Shown here: positions 6,158 through 9,435 of the stretch, in pieces
Layout: every line of letters begins with the position of its first letter
Numbering within the stretch: the stretch's first letter is position 1
Assembly: GCA_025464645.1 (NCBI GenBank)
Contig: JAODGF010000113.1
Coordinates: 1 to 9,435 of the forward strand
Reading direction: 5' to 3'
Source: Methanosarcinales archaeon
GTDB taxonomy: Archaea > Halobacteriota > Syntropharchaeia > Alkanophagales > Methanospirareceae
Length of the DNA: 9,435 nucleotides
Position numbers and translations under genes: made by a program
The notes under the pieces: model-generated
The model's input: only the letters and a program-made list of their open reading frames with translations
Told to the model about the DNA's origin: nothing
The model's database searches: none

Positions 6158-6165
6158 TATATAAA
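6158..6165 (+). promoter_or_regulatory. TATA-like element for the helicase gene
   Basis: TATATAAA at 6158-6165 is the best TATA match in the gap of 182 bases before ATG 6202. Transcription would begin near 6186-6188, which is downstream of the in-frame GTG 6169 and upstream of ATG 6202, so it supports the ATG as start. Confidence 0.5.
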
Positions 6166-6201
6166 TGAGTGAAGCGAGGCTCTCGCGAAAAGCAGAAGAA
6201 A

Positions 6202-9200
6202 ATGAACGGAATTGATGAACAGGATATTTATATCGGATTGATGGATCGGCAGTTACAACATCCATTTACCGCTAAAATCACCCTCACTAATGGTAGATTT
6301 AATTCTCGTGAAGAAGTGTATGTTTTTAGCATAAAGCGAAGAGAATACAAAAAATTGGAGCAGATTCGAGGTGGATATAACTTTGAATTTAGAAGAGGAG
6401 AATATTCCTGTAGCATCGTTGATTTAAGAACAAATCAGGTGAGATTGAGGATAGAGGAGTTAAATGAAGAGCGTATTGAAGAAGGAGCAATCAAAGTGGA
6501 TACGAGTAACATCATAAAACGAGAAAAATGGGGATTACAGCAATTAAGAGAAGATGATTTCCTCGATAAGAGGCTTTTGCTATTTAGAGCAAGGGAGTTT
6601 TCAGGAGGCACTCAAAGCGAATGTATATTTGAAGAAAATTTGAATAGAGAGCAAAAACAAGCTGTTGAGTATGCAGTCGGTGTAAGAGACGTATATCTCA
6701 TCTGGGGTCCGCCTGGCACTGGAAAGACAACAATTGTCCCAGAAATCGTGCGTAATTATATCAGATTACATGAGAATAGCAATCCGATATTGGTGTGCAG
6801 TTACACGAACAGAGCGGTAGATAATGTGGTAAAGAAATTATTCAACAGGTTTAGCATTGTTCGGTTTGGTGATTCAACACTTAGCGAAGATAGAAGATAT
6901 AAAGATGCGCTCTTCGAGGAACAACTAAAAAAGAAAAGAAAGAGTATAGAAGAGGAGGTAGTAGAAAAGTTAAGACGATTGATTCTTCCATTAGAACGAG
7001 AGAAGGAGGAAAAAGAGGGCAAACTAAACTCAAATTATAGAGAGAGAGAACAAACTGAAGAGGAGAAAGAACGTATTAAAAGCGAAATAGAGAATTTGGA
7101 CACTGAAATAGAGTACATTAAAAAGCAAATAAGCGAAAAGGAACGTTCTTTACTTAAAATCCACCTTGAAAAGGAGATAGAACGAATTGATAGAGATTTG
7201 CAGAATCATAGAGAAAAACTTAATAATCTTCAGACGAGAGAAAGAGAAACTAAAGAAGGGGTAAAAACAATAGAGAGCCACATTCGTAGGTTAAATGATA
7301 ATATATCCGAAAATGAAAGACGATTGCATGAAGCGAAGGAGAAAGAAAAAGAGATCGGAGATATTATTTACATAATTATCCGTTATTTGAAGTTCAAAAA
7401 GAAAAATAAAATTTCAGCTTTTTTGGAAAGAAGAAGATTTGAGCGTGAAAGCCTATACAAGAAATATGAACGAGAAATACACGAGTTACAACTTCCAAGA
7501 AGAAGTCATGGAGAATTAGAGTCAATCCGAGGAGAGAAGTTAAAAGAACGAGAAAGAGAGCAAATAGAGATTGCGGGACTTCAAAATGATTTAAGCGGTC
7601 TAAAACAGGAAATAATTGAGAAAAAGAAGGAGCGAAGGAACAAAGAAGGAGAAATAAGCACCTTCACGGAAAATCAAAGAAAGCTGTCGGAAAATATTAA
7701 TGGAAAAGAAAGGAAACAGGGGAAACTAAAAGCAAAACTGGATTTGCTTGCTCATAACAGGTTAAAATATAATAAAGAGGCTTTAAATTTAAAAAGAGAA
7801 AATCCCGAATTGCATGGCTTATATGATAATTTAAGTGAAAAACAAAGTGCTAAGAGGCAAAAAGAGGTTGATTTGAAAAGAATAGAACGGAGACGCAGTT
7901 CTTTGTTTAGTATAATTGAAGAACTAAGAAATTCAGTCAGTGGGATAAATGACAAAATCAAAGCCATGAAGAAGAAAATGCAGCAAGAAAAAGAGGAAAA
8001 AATAGAAAAAGCAAAGATAACCGTTCTTAAAGAGAATCAAATTATTGCGACAACAAATCTCAGAGCAGCCGATAAATTATTTGACAACATTGAGTTTGAT
8101 CTTGTTATAATGGACGAATCAGGAGCAATAGATTTGCCCGGTGCTGTGATTCCATTTTTGAAAGGCAAGAAGTTCATATTACTGGGTGATCCCGAACAGC
8201 TTCCGCCTATTTTAGGAGAAAGGACACCCGAAGTCAGAGAGTTTATCGAGCTAAACCCGACACTTAGGCTGAGTATTTTTGCAAAATTCCTCAGAAACGA
8301 CTACCGTGAGAATCAAATAATCATGCTGAAGTCACAATACAGGATGAGAGAGGAGATAGCGGATTTTGTGAGTTCTGCCTTCTATAAAGGGCTTTTGAAT
8401 ACACCTGCAGAGATAGAAATTGAGGAAAAATTGAGTGCATGCCAGAATAATAGCATTATAAGCAATCAATATCCGCTGATATGTTTTCCCAGAAGATTCT
8501 GGACCGATTATGACAGCAATTATTCAGCATATTCTTTTGGTGAGATAATATTTATTAAAAACATAATCAAAAAGTTCAAGGAGTTTTATGGTGATGAAAT
8601 AAAAGAGCATATCGCCATAATATCTCCGTATAGGGCACAAATAGATAGAATTGAAGAAGAAATACCAGATATTGAATGTGGATCGGTGCATGCATTTCAA
8701 GGTCATGAGAAAAGTATTATCATTTATGCAACTACTAAATACTGGAGGGGTGGAAGCAGTGACTTTGGATATTTATTAGAAGGGGGGGCGAGTAGAAACC
8801 TTTTGAATGTTGCGGTTTCGAGAGCAAAGGAGAAGTTAATAATTATAGGAAGCAGAGAACTTTTTGATGGGGTAAAGATATATAGAAAACTTTATGAGCA
8901 TATCAGGAGGGTAGGTTATGTGGCGAGGGAGCATATTAGTGGTTATGATTTTACTATGAGATGCGAGGAGTGTGGTAGAAATATGGGAGAGTTCAGATAT
9001 ATGGATAGATACTGCGAAGAGTGCTTCAACTTACATCGTTTAAGGAGCTTTTTAGAAGAAATGCCAAGGACAATCCAAGCTGAGGATACACATCTTTTGA
9101 GGTCTTCCGAGGAGGTAAGGATTGATGATTGGTTTCATCGGAACAGGGACAGGATAGGAGGACATGAGGTTGAAAGAAGGGTTCCGGTTAATAGATTGAT

Positions 9201-9408
9201 GTATTGCGATTGGTTCTTGCCACGATGGAATATATATGTGGAATACTGGGGTTTGACGAATGAAGAGTGGTATAGAAGGGCAAGAGAAGTGAAAGAAAGG
9301 CAGTATAGGCAAGCTCATCTGGATTTGAGAAGCATAGAGCCTGAAGATATGAGGAATTTGGACGAAATACTTCGATATAAATTTAGGGATATATTAGAAC
9401 GGAGGTAA
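6202..9408 (+). CDS. SF1 UPF1/DNA2-like helicase with SMC-like coiled coil, zinc site and C-terminal PD-(D/E)XK-type nuclease
   Basis: 1068 residues from ATG 6202. An N-terminal strand-rich domain (about 1-145) precedes the Q-motif-like NREQKQA (148-154). Helicase motifs: Walker A GPPGTGKTT (169-177), motif Ia SYTNRAVD, motif II DESG (638-641), motif III GDPEQLPP (662-669), SQYRM (711-715), FQGHE (832-836) and NVAVSRAKEK (869-878), the UPF1/DNA2 pattern. Between motifs Ia and II, about 370 residues (roughly 236-608) of E/K/R-rich heptads form a long coiled coil, with a less charged break near 383-400 where a hairpin could turn. After the helicase core come CEEC (921-924) and CEEC (938-941), a likely zinc site. 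The last 90 residues have a conserved-looking E...D...E-Y-W pattern: D1003 in CDWFLP, E1014 in VEYWG, and K1031 in the next helix, as in PD-(D/E)XK nucleases with migrated Lys. Probably a DNA-processing or defence enzyme (inference). Its own promoter and a terminator upstream argue against belonging to the pupylation-like operon. GTG 6169 is the alternative start. Confidence 0.87.
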   Translation: MNGIDEQDIYIGLMDRQLQHPFTAKITLTNGRFNSREEVYVFSIKRREYKKLEQIRGGYNFEFRRGEYSCSIVDLRTNQVRLRIEELNEERIEEGAIKVDTSNIIKREKWGLQQLREDDFLDKRLLLFRAREFSGGTQSECIFEENLNREQKQAVEYAVGVRDVYLIWGPPGTGKTTIVPEIVRNYIRLHENSNPILVCSYTNRAVDNVVKKLFNRFSIVRFGDSTLSEDRRYKDALFEEQLKKKRKSIEEEVVEKLRRLILPLEREKEEKEGKLNSNYREREQTEEEKERIKSEIENLDTEIEYIKKQISEKERSLLKIHLEKEIERIDRDLQNHREKLNNLQTRERETKEGVKTIESHIRRLNDNISENERRLHEAKEKEKEIGDIIYIIIRYLKFKKKNKISAFLERRRFERESLYKKYEREIHELQLPRRSHGELESIRGEKLKEREREQIEIAGLQNDLSGLKQEIIEKKKERRNKEGEISTFTENQRKLSENINGKERKQGKLKAKLDLLAHNRLKYNKEALNLKRENPELHGLYDNLSEKQSAKRQKEVDLKRIERRRSSLFSIIEELRNSVSGINDKIKAMKKKMQQEKEEKIEKAKITVLKENQIIATTNLRAADKLFDNIEFDLVIMDESGAIDLPGAVIPFLKGKKFILLGDPEQLPPILGERTPEVREFIELNPTLRLSIFAKFLRNDYRENQIIMLKSQYRMREEIADFVSSAFYKGLLNTPAEIEIEEKLSACQNNSIISNQYPLICFPRRFWTDYDSNYSAYSFGEIIFIKNIIKKFKEFYGDEIKEHIAIISPYRAQIDRIEEEIPDIECGSVHAFQGHEKSIIIYATTKYWRGGSSDFGYLLEGGASRNLLNVAVSRAKEKLIIIGSRELFDGVKIYRKLYEHIRRVGYVAREHISGYDFTMRCEECGRNMGEFRYMDRYCEECFNLHRLRSFLEEMPRTIQAEDTHLLRSSEEVRIDDWFHRNRDRIGGHEVERRVPVNRLMYCDWFLPRWNIYVEYWGLTNEEWYRRAREVKERQYRQAHLDLRSIEPEDMRNLDEILRYKFRDILERR
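9401..9406 (+). promoter_or_regulatory. Perfect ribosome binding site GGAGGT for the next gene
   Basis: GGAGGT overlaps the last codons and stop of the helicase gene and sits six bases before ATG 9413, the ideal spacing. It indicates that another gene follows in the same transcript. Confidence 0.75.
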
Positions 9409-9412
9409 AAAA

Positions 9413-9435
9413 ATGTTTTCATCGCCAGAAGAGGT
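9413..9435 (+). CDS. Start of a downstream gene (partial, cut by window edge)
   Basis: ATG 9413 begins four bases after the helicase stop, behind a perfect GGAGGT. Only MFSSPEE is visible, so the product cannot be named. The tight spacing predicts co-transcription with the helicase-nuclease and so perhaps a functional partner. Confidence 0.6.

Noticed and set aside
6169..6201. GTG 6169 as start of the helicase gene
   Set aside because: It lies only four bases after the TATA-like element, upstream of the predicted transcription start, and has no ribosome binding site; ATG 6202 is favoured, though not proven.
1..9435. CRISPR array, tRNA or rRNA genes, insertion sequence
   Set aside because: I saw no regularly spaced direct repeats, tRNA cloverleaf, rRNA-like segments, transposase or terminal inverted repeats; nearly all of the window is coding.

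Overview
The window looks archaeal, probably from a methanogen- or ANME-like euryarchaeote; that lineage guess is only inference. The evidence is an AbrB-PhoU fusion protein of archaeal type at the left edge, TATA-box-like elements instead of -35/-10 promoters, GGAGGT-type ribosome binding sites, T-tract termination, and heavy use of AGA/AGG/ATA codons.

Layout: (1) 1-416, minus strand: 5' part of a PhoU-family regulator. (2) 417-514: AT-rich divergent promoter region with a short inverted repeat. (3) 515-6019, plus strand: four genes that together look like a pupylation system. They are an ARC/Mpa-type AAA ATPase (coiled coil, tandem OB region, AAA module), a PafA-like Pup ligase homologue, a Dop-like depupylase homologue, and an 85-residue, highly charged, lysine-rich protein that ends in Ser-Gly-Glu, the kind of C-terminus Pup uses for conjugation. 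(4) 6020-6201: T-rich terminator and a new TATA box. (5) 6202-9408: a large SF1 (UPF1/DNA2-like) helicase with an SMC-like coiled-coil insertion, a four-Cys zinc site and a C-terminal PD-(D/E)XK-like nuclease domain. (6) 9413 to the edge: first codons of a further gene behind a perfect ribosome binding site.

The central result is a compact ARC-PafA-Dop-Pup-like locus in an apparently archaeal genome. Pupylation is classically a bacterial (mainly actinobacterial) pathway, while archaea are known for PAN plus 20S proteasome and beta-grasp SAMP modifiers. The expected working model is that the ligase joins the C-terminal Glu of the small protein to lysines of targets, the Dop-like enzyme removes it, and the ATPase recognises the tag through its coiled coil and unfolds the target into a 20S core encoded elsewhere. 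No 20S genes are in the window. The system is divergent: the ligase homologue has Cys where PafA has its essential active-site Asp, the Dop homologue has lost conserved Glu residues in two motifs, the ATPase has Trp in pore loop 1 and ends in Met-His-Phe rather than a Tyr-containing HbYX/QYL tail. It may therefore be a variant chemistry and not a plain copy of the bacterial pathway.
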